Virus record (IMG/VR): IMGVR_UViG_3300035682_000149
Coordinates: 1-28,297 of that record
From: a virus
Reading direction: 5' to 3' (one strand)
DNA: 28,297 bases
The position numbers and the translations under genes are program-made. Below the pieces are notes generated by a model that did not search any database, had not been told where the DNA came from, and was given only the letters and a program-made list of their open reading frames with translations. Position 1 is the stretch's first letter, and each line of letters begins with the position of its first letter. Positions 6,169 to 13,667 of this stretch are shown in pieces.

Positions 6169-6777
6169 CTACTTTGCCGCAGCCAGCACCCGCCTGAGAC
6201 CGGCCTCGGATAGCAACGACTCGGCGTGCAACCTTCGGGCGAGTTCAATCTGCTTTGAACCAACTTCATCGTTCTTCTGCTGGTTCAGTTTGAGCGGCAT
6301 AAATTCCAAATTCGCGATGACGTTGTCCAATTCCGGGGCAACTGCTCGCGGGATGATGTGATCGACCGAAACGATGTCTCCTTTGTGGGGACCGCTCCTC
6401 ACGATGGGGGCTTTGCCGCGTTTCATTAGTTCGATGTCCTCTGGAGTGACCGAACCAAGGCTTTCCGCAATGCTGAGATTCTGGATTAGGGCGTCGGCAG
6501 TCAGCTTTCCTTTCCCTGTGCCCGACCATCCAATTCGAATGACGGCATCATCGGCGACCTTGGCCGGGTCCGTTCCCGCCTGCTTGGCGGCCCAGAGAAT
6601 TGCCACTGCCTTCTGTATTCGGGGATTCGCTCCACGGTCGCCAAGGGTGGAGAGTTTTGCCGGATCGATCAGCGGTGCCACAAGGGCGGATTCCCGGGTG
6701 AGGGAAACACCTTCCTTACCGCAAGCTGGCAAGATGGCGCACAGAACAAGGACAATCAGATTGCGGACGATTTGCAT
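6169..6777 (-). CDS. Predicted lipoprotein with an HNH endonuclease motif
   Basis: The 202-residue product begins MQIVRNLIVLVLCAILPACG, a type II signal peptide with lipobox L-P-A-C and the lipidated cysteine at C19. The C-terminal third carries an HNH-like active site: SVDHIIPR with D139 and H140, N156 (IANLEF), then LNQQKND with N165 and K168. This matches an HNH nuclease in spacing and residues. The middle (about residues 30 to 120) is helical with no family I know. An envelope-anchored nuclease on a phage-like element would suit superinfection exclusion or degradation of incoming DNA. That role is inference. It may be co-transcribed with the gene at 7061, 23 bp upstream. Confidence 0.8.
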   Translation of the reverse strand: MQIVRNLIVLVLCAILPACGKEGVSLTRESALVAPLIDPAKLSTLGDRGANPRIQKAVAILWAAKQAGTDPAKVADDAVIRIGWSGTGKGKLTADALIQNLSIAESLGSVTPEDIELMKRGKAPIVRSGPHKGDIVSVDHIIPRAVAPELDNVIANLEFMPLKLNQQKNDEVGSKQIELARRLHAESLLSEAGLRRVLAAAK

Positions 6778-6800
6778 TGTGGGGAATTTGCCGAAACATG

Positions 6801-7061
6801 TTACACGCCCTTTGGTGGATTTGGAACCGTTTTCAATAAGGCGCTCAGCACAGCATCGTCAGTCACTCTATCCCAATCAGACCTATACCCCTCAAGGACC
6901 CCGATAGTCCAAATGGCGGGGTCTGTTTCAACCCACGCCGATTCGCCCCAACGAAGGATCAAGGCGCGTCCGTCGCCAGGAAACAAAAGTTTCGCTCCAC
7001 CTTCGGAGATGTATGCCCATGCGTTGCTGGGAGGCTTTGAATTGGGAGGGACGTTCGACAT
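6801..7061 (-). CDS. Small hypothetical protein (86 aa)
   Basis: The frame is open to 7070 through a GTG, but the ATG at 7061 (MSNVPPNSKPPSN) is the simpler start. The product is rich in Trp and small residues (AWAYISEGG, LLFPGDGRALILRWGESAW) and ends with a short helical part. I recognise no family. It lies 23 bp upstream of the HNH lipoprotein gene on the same strand, so it could encode a cytoplasmic partner or protective protein for that nuclease. That is suggested by adjacency only. Confidence 0.5.
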   Translation of the reverse strand: MSNVPPNSKPPSNAWAYISEGGAKLLFPGDGRALILRWGESAWVETDPAIWTIGVLEGYRSDWDRVTDDAVLSALLKTVPNPPKGV

Positions 7062-7194
7062 AACCAGCACTCTGACGTCAAAAGCTTAGCGAATCGGTAA
7101 GACGGCGCAAGACTTTCACCGAATTGCGTGAATGCTCTCAGTCAGGTAATTTCCACTTTGGCTGCCATGTTGGGGTGCTGATTATCCAGGCAGT

Positions 7195-7542
7195 TCAGAC
7201 TGGCATCGTGTTGTAACGAGAAGCCTCAACAATGAAGGCACCAATCCGTTCAATCGTCCCGATCTCCAGTTGCTTTTCGGTCAGCCGGATCACCCGCCAC
7301 CCTGCCAACACCGCTTCGAGATACTTCTCCGCATCCTTGGCGTAACCCGCTCCGCGGCTATGTCGGCCGCCGCCGGGTATGAATATCCCGCCTTCGATTT
7401 CAATCAGCGTGCGGCTCGCCGTATGAGCGAAGTCAGCGCGCCATTTGCGGGTGGGGTGAAAGCGAATTTCCCTTTCCAGGGGCGGGCCTTGCGCCACACT
7501 CCAGAGGAAGAGAAAGCGGGATTCGAGCTTGGAACCTGCCAT
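7195..7542 (-). CDS. PD-(D/E)XK-like endonuclease (VRR-NUC/DUF559-like)
   Basis: The 115-residue protein has the core of a small restriction-endonuclease-like fold. WRADFAH places D37, and LIEIEGG places E48 and E50. GGGRHSRGAGYAKDAEKYLEA follows, with GWRVIRLT as the final core strand. The combination of IEIEGG and GRHSRGAG resembles stand-alone phage endonucleases with a possible Holliday-junction or nicking function. I chose ATG 7542 (MAGSKLESRF). An in-frame TTG at 7563 is possible. It diverges from the gene at 7615 across a 72-bp gap that may contain both promoters. Confidence 0.7.
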   Translation of the reverse strand: MAGSKLESRFLFLWSVAQGPPLEREIRFHPTRKWRADFAHTASRTLIEIEGGIFIPGGGRHSRGAGYAKDAEKYLEAVLAGWRVIRLTEKQLEIGTIERIGAFIVEASRYNTMPV

Positions 7543-7614
7543 TTCCCAGGCTCCCGGAGTCAACGCCCTGATTTGCTGCTGGAATGCGCTCTTCCTTTGA
7601 TGTAGCTATGAACC

Positions 7615-7959
7615 ATGAATGCTGAAGAAATTAGAATCGGGGCCGACTTTGGTTGCGGTCCTTATGGGTGGCGTAGATCGGATGCCAATAGCCTTTGGAG
7701 TAACTTTGCCTGTGTGGGTTCTGGTCTCTCCGAAGAGATTGGAACTTCACGGAAATTGGATGCTGATTTTGCCGAGTGGGTCATATCCTTCGAACGGAAT
7801 TACGAGGATGCAGACTTTGATTGGTCGGCGTTCCATTTCCAGGGAATTGCCCTCTCCAAGCGACTCAAAGCTGAAGTTGGCGACCGCTTCATTATCTACT
7901 ACTGCACGCCGTCTGAGGATCCGATTCGGGGACATAACTCTCCAATGCTGATCGAGTAG
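7615..7959 (+). CDS. Small hypothetical protein (114 aa)
   Basis: The product begins MNAEEIRIGADFGCG and has an acidic, aromatic-rich middle (DFAEWVISFERNYEDADFDW) and a hydrophobic strand near the end (RFIIYYCTP). I know no family. The composition is that of a small soluble immunity-like protein, but I would not assign that. It is followed by a hairpin at 7986 that could terminate it. Two other frames over the same DNA are open but lack equivalent structure. Confidence 0.5.
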   Translation: MNAEEIRIGADFGCGPYGWRRSDANSLWSNFACVGSGLSEEIGTSRKLDADFAEWVISFERNYEDADFDWSAFHFQGIALSKRLKAEVGDRFIIYYCTPSEDPIRGHNSPMLIE

Positions 7960-7985
7960 AAGTGCGAAAATGCAGCAAATGAGCA

Positions 7986-8017
7986 GTGGGAAGCAGATAC
8001 CCCTACTTCCCACATTT
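7986..8017 (+). terminator. Hairpin downstream of the 114-aa gene
   Basis: GTGGGAAG at 7986 to 7993 pairs perfectly with CTTCCCAC at 8006 to 8013 across a 12-base loop and is followed by ATTTT. That is a short but plausible rho-independent terminator. The GTGGGAAG word recurs at 8109 without its partner. Confidence 0.4.
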
Positions 8018-8142
8018 TCGGTCGTTTGCTCCGCAGTCGAAATCGACGAAAACCATTGATTTTGCTAAGTTTTCCTCGTGCCCAGCGTCCCCGGCCGACT
8101 CTCCGTTATGTGGGAAGTGCAAAAATAATTTCTCACGTAAAT

Positions 8143-8349
8143 TCAACGAGGGTCGGGACATCCCCGCCTCCGTCCTCCGGTTTGAATAGATTCCTTCCAG
8201 GGTTCGAATCCTTCGCGCTGTGTTTGGACCTGTCCCATCGCGGCGATCACGTCCGGCGTGAGGTCGATGGAGACGCTGCCGGGCAGTTCCACCATGAACC
8301 GCGCTCCTTCTTCGAGGAGTCGTGAGATTCGTTGGATCGGGGTGGTCAT
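8143..8349 (-). CDS. Small hypothetical protein (68 aa)
   Basis: The frame is open further upstream to 8511, but that stretch passes through the tRNA-like element, so I chose the ATG at 8349 (MTTPIQRISRLLEEG), 11 bases after its 3' end. The product is a small amphipathic protein with VELPGSVSIDLTPDVIAAMG and a basic tail (GGRRRG). It is the last gene of the long minus-strand operon. I know no function. Confidence 0.5.
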   Translation of the reverse strand: MTTPIQRISRLLEEGARFMVELPGSVSIDLTPDVIAAMGQVQTQREGFEPWKESIQTGGRRRGCPDPR

Positions 8350-8360
8350 GATCGGGTGAG

Positions 8361-8432
8361 TGGTTGCAGGGGCGGGAGTTGAACCCGCGGAGGGCGAGGG
8401 TATGAGACTCGCCTGGGACCGTCCCTCCCTGC
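8361..8432 (-). tRNA. tRNA-like element, apparent CAU anticodon, atypical D arm
   Basis: On the minus strand, 72 bases fold with an acceptor stem of six pairs (GCAGGG with CCCTGC, A7-C66 mismatched) directly followed by a good T arm, GCGGG-TTCAACT-CCCGC. An anticodon-type hairpin has loop CTCATAC, giving anticodon CAU, with a U-C mismatch at the closing pair. The D region is only about 14 bases and forms a mini hairpin GGGA-CGG-TCCC instead of a normal D arm. CCA is present at the end, with one extra A before it. It sits 6 bases after the stop of the gene at 9053 and 11 bases before the next ATG, so it is embedded in the operon. It may be a degenerate tRNA-Met or a tRNA mimic. Confidence 0.6.
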
Positions 8433-8438
8433 GGTTGG

Positions 8439-9053
8439 TTAGAGGGCCTGGTAGATGTCGAGGATCAGCTTGAAGTCTTCCTTGAGCGCCTGCCTGCGTT
8501 CTTCGTCCCATTCATCGACTGGTGCCTTCTCGGTTTCGCGTGCCCACCAACGGCGGATACGATTCAGCAGAGCCAGGTAGGTGATGCGTCCCTTGTCCAA
8601 CGGATCGCCCTGAGTCTCTTCCTCTGTTGCGAGGCGGCCGAAGTTGATGGATTTCCTGAGACGCCGAACAGTTAAGTCATGTTGGGCGGCTACTTGAAGC
8701 CAGAATGCTTGCTCATCTGGGTTCTTGAGTTTTGCTACTGTCTCGTAGATGGAGAAATCCAAATCGTCCCGACGTCGGGACGATTCGACCTTTCGTGAGA
8801 TGTAGGCATAATTTTTCAATGTCTGCCTGGACAGCCTCGTGATCTTGAGTGCGTCGTCGTATTTCTCCCGCCAGCGAGATTCACCATAGTTGATCCAGTC
8901 ACCAATGACAAAGCCGATAGACATCCCGGCTCTGCCTAGTTCAGCGCCCATTTGGCTCCATTCCTCATAGCTGATTTCATCGTCGAACTGAATGCCGAGA
9001 GGAGTGATAGTGAATTTAGGGTTGTTGGCTTGGAGTGTTGCGAGTGTTGTCAT
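8439..9053 (-). CDS. Hypothetical protein, possible DNA-binding (204 aa)
   Basis: A helical, charge-rich protein. GFVIGDWINYGESRW is followed by KYDDALKITRLSRQTLKNYAYISRKVESSRRRDDL and later EQAFWLQVAAQHDLTVRRLRKSI. This repeating pattern (GE-x2-W-x-KY, then T/S-x-TL-x-NY, then SRRRDxL) occurs in uncharacterised phage and plasmid proteins whose tail resembles the HTH region of ParB-like proteins. I infer DNA binding. The ATG at 9053 follows an A-rich leader and overlaps the upstream gene by 38 bp. Confidence 0.65.
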   Translation of the reverse strand: MTTLATLQANNPKFTITPLGIQFDDEISYEEWSQMGAELGRAGMSIGFVIGDWINYGESRWREKYDDALKITRLSRQTLKNYAYISRKVESSRRRDDLDFSIYETVAKLKNPDEQAFWLQVAAQHDLTVRRLRKSINFGRLATEEETQGDPLDKGRITYLALLNRIRRWWARETEKAPVDEWDEERRQALKEDFKLILDIYQAL

Positions 9054-9600
9054 TGTTTTCGGATTGGTATCGTTTGAGTTGTGAGGTTCGGTAGATTTTG
9101 CGGGCCAGCTCGGTGCGCATGGCTCGGGATGGCAGGAGGTTCAGCCTTTGGGTAATGTCAACGCAGCGCTTGCTGACGGCTGCCCGGGTGACGCCGTATC
9201 GTTTTGCGATCTCGGTCATGCTCTCGCCGTCGTAGGCACTGAGGCCGAGGGCAACCGACAAGCACTCCATGGTGAGGCGTGCGTTGCCTTCGGACAGGAC
9301 ATCAGCGACCAGATAGCGAAGAATGCGGGTCGCGCTTGCCATGCCGGCGTCCTTTGCAGGTTCGTCCGGTTCACCATCTACGAGTGCGGCGATGTCGGGC
9401 GTGTAGCTCGCGGCAGGAGTGTCGGCCATGTCGTGACCTGGAGCGCCGTTGCCATGACGTTGCAGGCATGGGCTATCGAGGCCGAGTTTCTGGAGATTGC
9501 GCCGTTCTGTCGGTGACATGGTGCTGACCCATTTCCGGTAGTCGCGTTCGTATTCAGCATCCCGCTTCGCCTGTTTTTGGGCATAGTCGTCGGAGTTCAT
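9016..9600 (-). CDS. HTH-containing hypothetical protein (194 aa)
   Basis: The start is the ATG at 9600 because an AAAGGAGG Shine-Dalgarno lies a few bases upstream and the upstream stop overlaps it (ATGA). The longer open frame to 9816 is therefore an artefact. The N-terminal half is charged and helical (KQAKRDAEYERDYRKWV). The C-terminal half holds a sigma-like HTH: GESMTEIAKRYGVTRAAVSKR near residues 138 to 158. A regulatory or replication-initiation role is likely, though the partner DNA is unknown. Confidence 0.65.
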   Translation of the reverse strand: MNSDDYAQKQAKRDAEYERDYRKWVSTMSPTERRNLQKLGLDSPCLQRHGNGAPGHDMADTPAASYTPDIAALVDGEPDEPAKDAGMASATRILRYLVADVLSEGNARLTMECLSVALGLSAYDGESMTEIAKRYGVTRAAVSKRCVDITQRLNLLPSRAMRTELARKIYRTSQLKRYQSENNDNTRNTPSQQP

Positions 9601-9881
9601 GGCTGACCTCCTTTCCTGCCGTGCCACAGGTTGGTGACCGGGTTGAACTTGATCACGCCCTTGGATGCGGCTGAGTGGAAGATCCGGTCGGCGTCTTCGA
9701 TGGTCGTGCCGAAGCTCTCGACCAGGTATCGAAGGACTTCGCTGTTTTCCGGGCGATAGAGGTCGGGACGATTCGGCCAATGGTCGAGGCAGGGCATGAA
9801 CTCCAGCTCGGGCCAAAGGTGGGTGTATTTTGAAACCCTTGGCTTTTGAATCTTCTTCCGGGCTTTCCTTCGGAGGTTCAT
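9597..9881 (-). CDS. Small hypothetical protein (94 aa)
   Basis: The ATG at 9881 is preceded by a strong AAAGGAGG site. The N-terminus is very basic (MNLRRKARKKIQKPRVSK). The middle has aromatic, Pro- and Asp-rich sequence (LWPELEFMPCLDHWPNRP), then VLRYLVESFGTTIEDADRIF. No family is recognised. It is coupled to the next gene by ATGA, with the Shine-Dalgarno of that gene encoded in its final codons (GRKGGQP-stop). Confidence 0.6.
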   Translation of the reverse strand: MNLRRKARKKIQKPRVSKYTHLWPELEFMPCLDHWPNRPDLYRPENSEVLRYLVESFGTTIEDADRIFHSAASKGVIKFNPVTNLWHGRKGGQP

Positions 9882-10123
9882 TTCACACCTCCTTTCGGCG
9901 ACAACGGCACCCTGATTTTCGCTGTCGCTCTCTCAAGCGTAACAGCGTGCGCGAATCCTGGTTCACCAGTTCGCGCTGTTATACTACGTATAACGGTCAG
10001 ATCGACAGTAAGGTGCCTTACTATCCACCGCAGCGGACTGTTAGAAATGACGGGTTCAAATGGGTTCAAGCCGATTTGCACCCGAGGTTCAAGACATGCT
10101 TGGATGACGGGTTCAAATTGCAT
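9878..10123 (-). CDS. Possible small ORF over a repeat-rich region (81 aa)
   Basis: This ORF fills the gap between the primase gene and 9881. It overlaps both neighbours (11 bp and ATGA), and its last codons encode the Shine-Dalgarno of the next gene, as in the confirmed gene downstream. However, the DNA holds extensive inverted and direct repeats and the product resembles no family. The peptide FEPVI occurs twice because of a 15-bp DNA repeat in phase. It could equally be a control or origin region. Confidence 0.3.
   Translation of the reverse strand: MQFEPVIQACLEPRVQIGLNPFEPVISNSPLRWIVRHLTVDLTVIRSITARTGEPGFAHAVTLERATAKIRVPLSPKGGVK
9941..9994. promoter_or_regulatory. Inverted-repeat cluster upstream of the 9881 gene
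   Basis: GTTATAC-TAC-GTATAAC at 9978 to 9994 is a perfect 7-bp inverted repeat with a 3-base centre. Directly beside it, AACAGCG at 9941 and CGCTGTT ending at 9980 bracket nested arms CGAA/TTCG and CTGG/CCAG, giving an interrupted long palindrome. It is a plausible operator or origin-type structure. Confidence 0.45.
10047..10118. repeat. GTTCAA iterons with a perfect 15-bp repeat
   Basis: The 15-mer at 10047 to 10061 recurs exactly at 10104 to 10118, 57 bp apart. GTTCAA cores start at 10054, 10064, 10087 and 10111, spaced 10, 23 and 24 bp (about one and two helical turns). The cluster overlaps the 3' end of the primase-helicase gene, a common place for iterons of a replication origin. That origin role is inference. 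Confidence 0.45.
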
Positions 10124-12143
10124 GATTACACCCCCTCCACAGGCGAGTTGCTTTGTCGAAGATGAGCGGTGAACCCTTCTTCATGTTGGCGAGGCAGTAG
10201 AAGACCCGCTGGGCTTCCTTGAGCGTGCAGTCGCCATCAATCTCGGCGATCCGGTCAGAGATGAACGCCAGCACAGCCGACTCCTGGGGGACACGTCCAT
10301 TGGCCAGTGGCGGCATGTTCTCGACCGCCTTGCCGAAGCGGTCTGCCATGCTGCCCATCTTGTAGGTCGCCTTCGCCTTCTCGCTCTTGGGATTGCCCTG
10401 GGGAGCCTTGAGTTGGGCAGGATCGGCGTTCCGGTCGGTGATGAAGATCGACTCACACCAGCGAACGACGAACGGCTTCACGGGCGGCAGGGCACGCAGC
10501 GTGAGGTCGATGACATGCGCGTCGTCTTCCTGGTGAGGCGTCATGGTCAGGATCACGTCGGGGTCACGGGCGAACACACCCGAGCCGCCGATGCGGTCGA
10601 TGGACTCCTTGCCCGCCTGGTTGCCCTTGGAGAAGTGCGCGCCGAAGACGGCCGCAGCCCCGGACTTCGCCGCCAGTTGCTCGACCTCGTTCAACAGGCT
10701 GGCGATGTCGCCGGCGTCGTTTTCGTTGCGTGCGCCGAGGCCCTTGTAGATCGGGTCGATCAGGATGAGGGAATACCCGGTGTCGCGGATGCGCCCGAGG
10801 ATTTTGGGGATAAGCGCGGAGAAGTCGGTGGCATGGCCGCGGAGGTTCCAGATGTCGAAGCCGGTGAAATCCGCTATCTCCTTCGCTGCCGCAATTCGGG
10901 TGATCCGGTATTGCAGCGCAAACGCAGGCAGCTCGAAGTTCAGATACAGGGCGCGGCCACGGTGCGTCGGAAATCCCCACCACGGCGAGCCGGTGGACAC
11001 CGAGAGCATGAGGTCGATCAACGACCAGCTCTTGCGCGCCTTCGACGGGCCGCCCAGCACCATCTTCGCTCCTTGGTGCAGGATGCCATCGACAAGCTGC
11101 GGCGGCTCCGGTTCCGGCTGCCCCATGAAGGCATGACCCGGGAGAATCGGCGGCAGGTCGGAATTGGCATGAGCCGCTTCCCATGCCGTCCACGACTCCG
11201 CTCCAAATTCGAGCGCGAGCAATGTCTGGCGACGGACATCGCCATCGACCGTGCGCCAACCGTCCGGGCAACGCGACAGGCGCGACGGATTCCGGTTCTG
11301 CTTGTCCAGGTTGATCCCGGAAAACCAGCCCCAGATGATTTCGACGCGGCGCTTGTATTCCTTCTCATCCGGCGCATCGACCCGGATCCATGCGTGCAGG
11401 CTCTTGTTGCCAGAGTCGATCAACGCCGCAACCGGCATGCCGCTGGCGACGACAGCGTGGTATTGCTCTTCCTTGGGGATCTGCTTGCCCGCCTCGTCGC
11501 GGTCGAACTCGACCAGCACATGGCGGTATGCCGTGACATCTTCGTTCTTCGCCCCGCCCTTGGTCATCGGATTGATGCGAAGGAACAACCCGAGCTTGGT
11601 GCCGAAAGCGCGGTCGATGCCGCCCTTTGCAGCCACCTTGGATTTCCACTCGCTCGCGGTGAGCGTGACACCACGGCGCGGAACGATTTCGCCCTCCTCG
11701 TTTTCCGCCGCCGGGGAAATGGCGACGAATTCATCCGGCTGGAAGCACGCGTCGAGGAGTCTAACAAAGCCGTCGTCGATAGTGACCGGCAGCGCCATCG
11801 TGGATCGTTCGCGGTGGACCGGCGCGGGTGACGGTCGCCTGGTCGGTGCGGGCGATGAAACTTTCGGGGTCGGTGCCATGCCCGCGCCAAGCGGTTCGCG
11901 TGACGTGCGGGCATAGACCGAGCGGATGGTCGTCCGCGCTTCGGATTCGGTGAGTCCGTCGGCCAGTGCGCGGGCGAGAAGTTGACCTTCCGTTTCTTCC
12001 AGCGGGTGGCCGGCGTCGCGGAACTGACAGGTCGCATCAAAGAGTTCGGCATTGCGCATGCCCTCGCTCGCGCCGCGCTGGAGGTATTCCAGCGTGCGGC
12101 GCGGCAAGGCCATGGTTAGCCCAGGTGATCGGTATTTTGCCAT
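10113..12143 (-). CDS. Primase-helicase: RepB-like primase fused to RepA-like AAA ATPase
   Basis: This 676-residue protein has three parts. Residues of about 1 to 110 are a helical and Pro-rich N-terminus. Residues of about 120 to 320 are a RepB-like primase with VEFDRD (D214 and D216), IDSGNKSLHAWI and NRNPSRLSRCPDGWR. From about 340 there is a RecA-like ATPase with Walker A GGPSKARKSW (K371) and Walker B LILIDPIYKG. GAHFSKGN and GGSGVFARDPDV are further RepA-like signatures. A protein that both synthesises primers and translocates is typical of phage and plasmid replicases. It is the probable core replication protein of the element. The start lies 6 bp after the helicase gene. An internal ATG at 12113 is a possible alternative. 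Confidence 0.88.
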   Translation of the reverse strand: MAKYRSPGLTMALPRRTLEYLQRGASEGMRNAELFDATCQFRDAGHPLEETEGQLLARALADGLTESEARTTIRSVYARTSREPLGAGMAPTPKVSSPAPTRRPSPAPVHRERSTMALPVTIDDGFVRLLDACFQPDEFVAISPAAENEEGEIVPRRGVTLTASEWKSKVAAKGGIDRAFGTKLGLFLRINPMTKGGAKNEDVTAYRHVLVEFDRDEAGKQIPKEEQYHAVVASGMPVAALIDSGNKSLHAWIRVDAPDEKEYKRRVEIIWGWFSGINLDKQNRNPSRLSRCPDGWRTVDGDVRRQTLLALEFGAESWTAWEAAHANSDLPPILPGHAFMGQPEPEPPQLVDGILHQGAKMVLGGPSKARKSWSLIDLMLSVSTGSPWWGFPTHRGRALYLNFELPAFALQYRITRIAAAKEIADFTGFDIWNLRGHATDFSALIPKILGRIRDTGYSLILIDPIYKGLGARNENDAGDIASLLNEVEQLAAKSGAAAVFGAHFSKGNQAGKESIDRIGGSGVFARDPDVILTMTPHQEDDAHVIDLTLRALPPVKPFVVRWCESIFITDRNADPAQLKAPQGNPKSEKAKATYKMGSMADRFGKAVENMPPLANGRVPQESAVLAFISDRIAEIDGDCTLKEAQRVFYCLANMKKGSPLIFDKATRLWRGCNHAI

Positions 12144-12149
12144 GGGGGA

Positions 12150-13667
12150 TCAGCGGTGTGCGAATTGGGTGTCGAGGAACGCTTTGGCTTCTTCGAAGGT
12201 GGCGATTTCCGGGCGTTGGTGGCCGTAGCGGCGCATCACGCGGACTTGTTTCGGCGTCGCCAGACCGAGCTTGCGACGGGTGATGAGGCGGTCGAGGATC
12301 AGCGACGCGTGCCCCTTGGTGACGATGGCCGCGGTATCCAGGCCGAACTTTTCCAGAACATCGAGCTGCTTTGCAGTGGGCGCGTCCGCCTGCCAGCGCA
12401 TGGTCGGGACATAGTCGGCCAGGGCTGCCTCGTTGAGTGAGACGGCAAGCTCCAGTGGATCGAGCACGCCGCCGCGACGCGTCCGGTTGGCGCGAAGCCG
12501 CTCGGTGAGCGAACGGGTGCGATCCGCATTCACTTCCTCTCGTGCCTCTTCGAGGTCTCCCTCGGCACCGAGTTTTTCAGTGAGTGCCTTCGCGTCCGCA
12601 TCGTCTTCGGCGATCAGGTTCGCTGGCCGCATCAGGCTGTGCTCTCCCGCCTGCCAGAGGAAATCGAGCACGAGCAAATGATCCTTGCCGGGCCAGATCC
12701 GCGTGCCGCGACCAATGATCTGCGAATAGAGAGCACGCACCTTGGTGGGCCGCAGGCACACGACACAATCAATCGACGGCTCGTCGTATCCTTCGGTGAG
12801 TAGCATCGCATTGGTGAGAATGCGCGTCTCGTCCCGCTTGAACCGCTCAAGCGTCGCCTGCCGCTCGGTCGTTTGACCATCGACATGCTCCGCCAACAAC
12901 CCACGGTCGCGACAGATTTCGGAAAAGCGTTTCGACACTGCGATCAAGGGCAGGAACACGAGCGTCTTGCGGTGACGATGTTCCACCATCACATCCGCGA
13001 TCTGTTCAAGATACGGTTCGAGCGCATGGCCGAGGTCATCGGCGCTGAAATCACCCGCAGTGGTGCGCACGCCGCGCAGGTCCATGCCTAACGGAACGGT
13101 CTTGACCTTGATCGGCGAAAGCCATCCCTGGTTGACCAGATCCAGCAACGTCACCTCACAAGCGATGTTCTCGAAGTAGCGACCGAGGTTCTTCTTGTCG
13201 CCACGGTCGGGCGTCGCGCTGACACCAAGCACCTTGGCGTGATCGTGGAAATGACCGAGCGTGTTGAGATAGCTGTCGGCCAGCGCGTGATGAGCTTCAT
13301 CGACGACGACCAGGCCGAAGTGATCCCGCGGCCACCGCTCACGGCGCTTTTCACGCATGAGCGTCTGGACGGAGGCGACGACAACCGGAGCATCTAGTGA
13401 CGCCCTATCTTCACCCATTTCCACCTGAGCCTCGATGCCGGTGGAGGCGCGGAGCTTGTCCACCGCCTGGGTGATGAGTTCCTCGCGGTGGGCGAGGATC
13501 AACGTGCGCTGCGGTTGGTAATCCTGCGCCAAGCGGCTGAACAAAATAGTTTTTCCGGCACCGGTCGGCAGCACGCCAAGCTGGCGGTCGAATTCCTCAA
13601 AGCCCTTGTGGATGTCCTGCCGGGCTTTCATCTGATAGGCGCGAAGGCCCATGGATTGAGTGCTCAA
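12150..13667 (-). CDS. SF2 DEAH-box helicase, TTG start
   Basis: The 505-residue protein has Walker A LPTGAGKT (K39), motif Ia/Ib region TLILAHREELI, DEAH box VVVDEAHHAL (D123), motif III VSATPDRGD near 150, and a C-terminal helicase domain with NAMLLTEGYDEPSID and motif VI SQIIGRGTRIWPGK. The C-terminal 130 residues contain a helical region resembling the tail of phage UvsW/RadD-like helicases. The most likely start is TTG at 13667: AAAGGAGG lies 5 bases before it and the upstream stop overlaps it as TTGA. The alternative ATG 13652 lacks this. It probably unwinds recombination or replication intermediates. Confidence 0.88.
   Translation of the reverse strand: MSTQSMGLRAYQMKARQDIHKGFEEFDRQLGVLPTGAGKTILFSRLAQDYQPQRTLILAHREELITQAVDKLRASTGIEAQVEMGEDRASLDAPVVVASVQTLMREKRRERWPRDHFGLVVVDEAHHALADSYLNTLGHFHDHAKVLGVSATPDRGDKKNLGRYFENIACEVTLLDLVNQGWLSPIKVKTVPLGMDLRGVRTTAGDFSADDLGHALEPYLEQIADVMVEHRHRKTLVFLPLIAVSKRFSEICRDRGLLAEHVDGQTTERQATLERFKRDETRILTNAMLLTEGYDEPSIDCVVCLRPTKVRALYSQIIGRGTRIWPGKDHLLVLDFLWQAGEHSLMRPANLIAEDDADAKALTEKLGAEGDLEEAREEVNADRTRSLTERLRANRTRRGGVLDPLELAVSLNEAALADYVPTMRWQADAPTAKQLDVLEKFGLDTAAIVTKGHASLILDRLITRRKLGLATPKQVRVMRRYGHQRPEIATFEEAKAFLDTQFAHR

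Noticed and set aside
8204-8217. T-arm-like GGGTTCGAATCC word, possible att copy of tRNA-Ser
   Set aside because: Shares only about 12 bases with the tRNA T loop and lies within a small coding gene (Gly-Phe-Glu-Pro codons), so it is probably chance.
9601-9816. N-terminal extension of the HTH protein at 9016 to 9600
   Set aside because: The ATG at 9600 has AAAGGAGG and an ATGA coupling; the extension lies over the upstream gene in another frame.
10413-11831. Long plus-strand ORF of 472 codons opposite the primase-helicase gene
   Set aside because: Shadow of the GC-rich minus-strand gene; the minus strand carries complete primase and Walker motifs.
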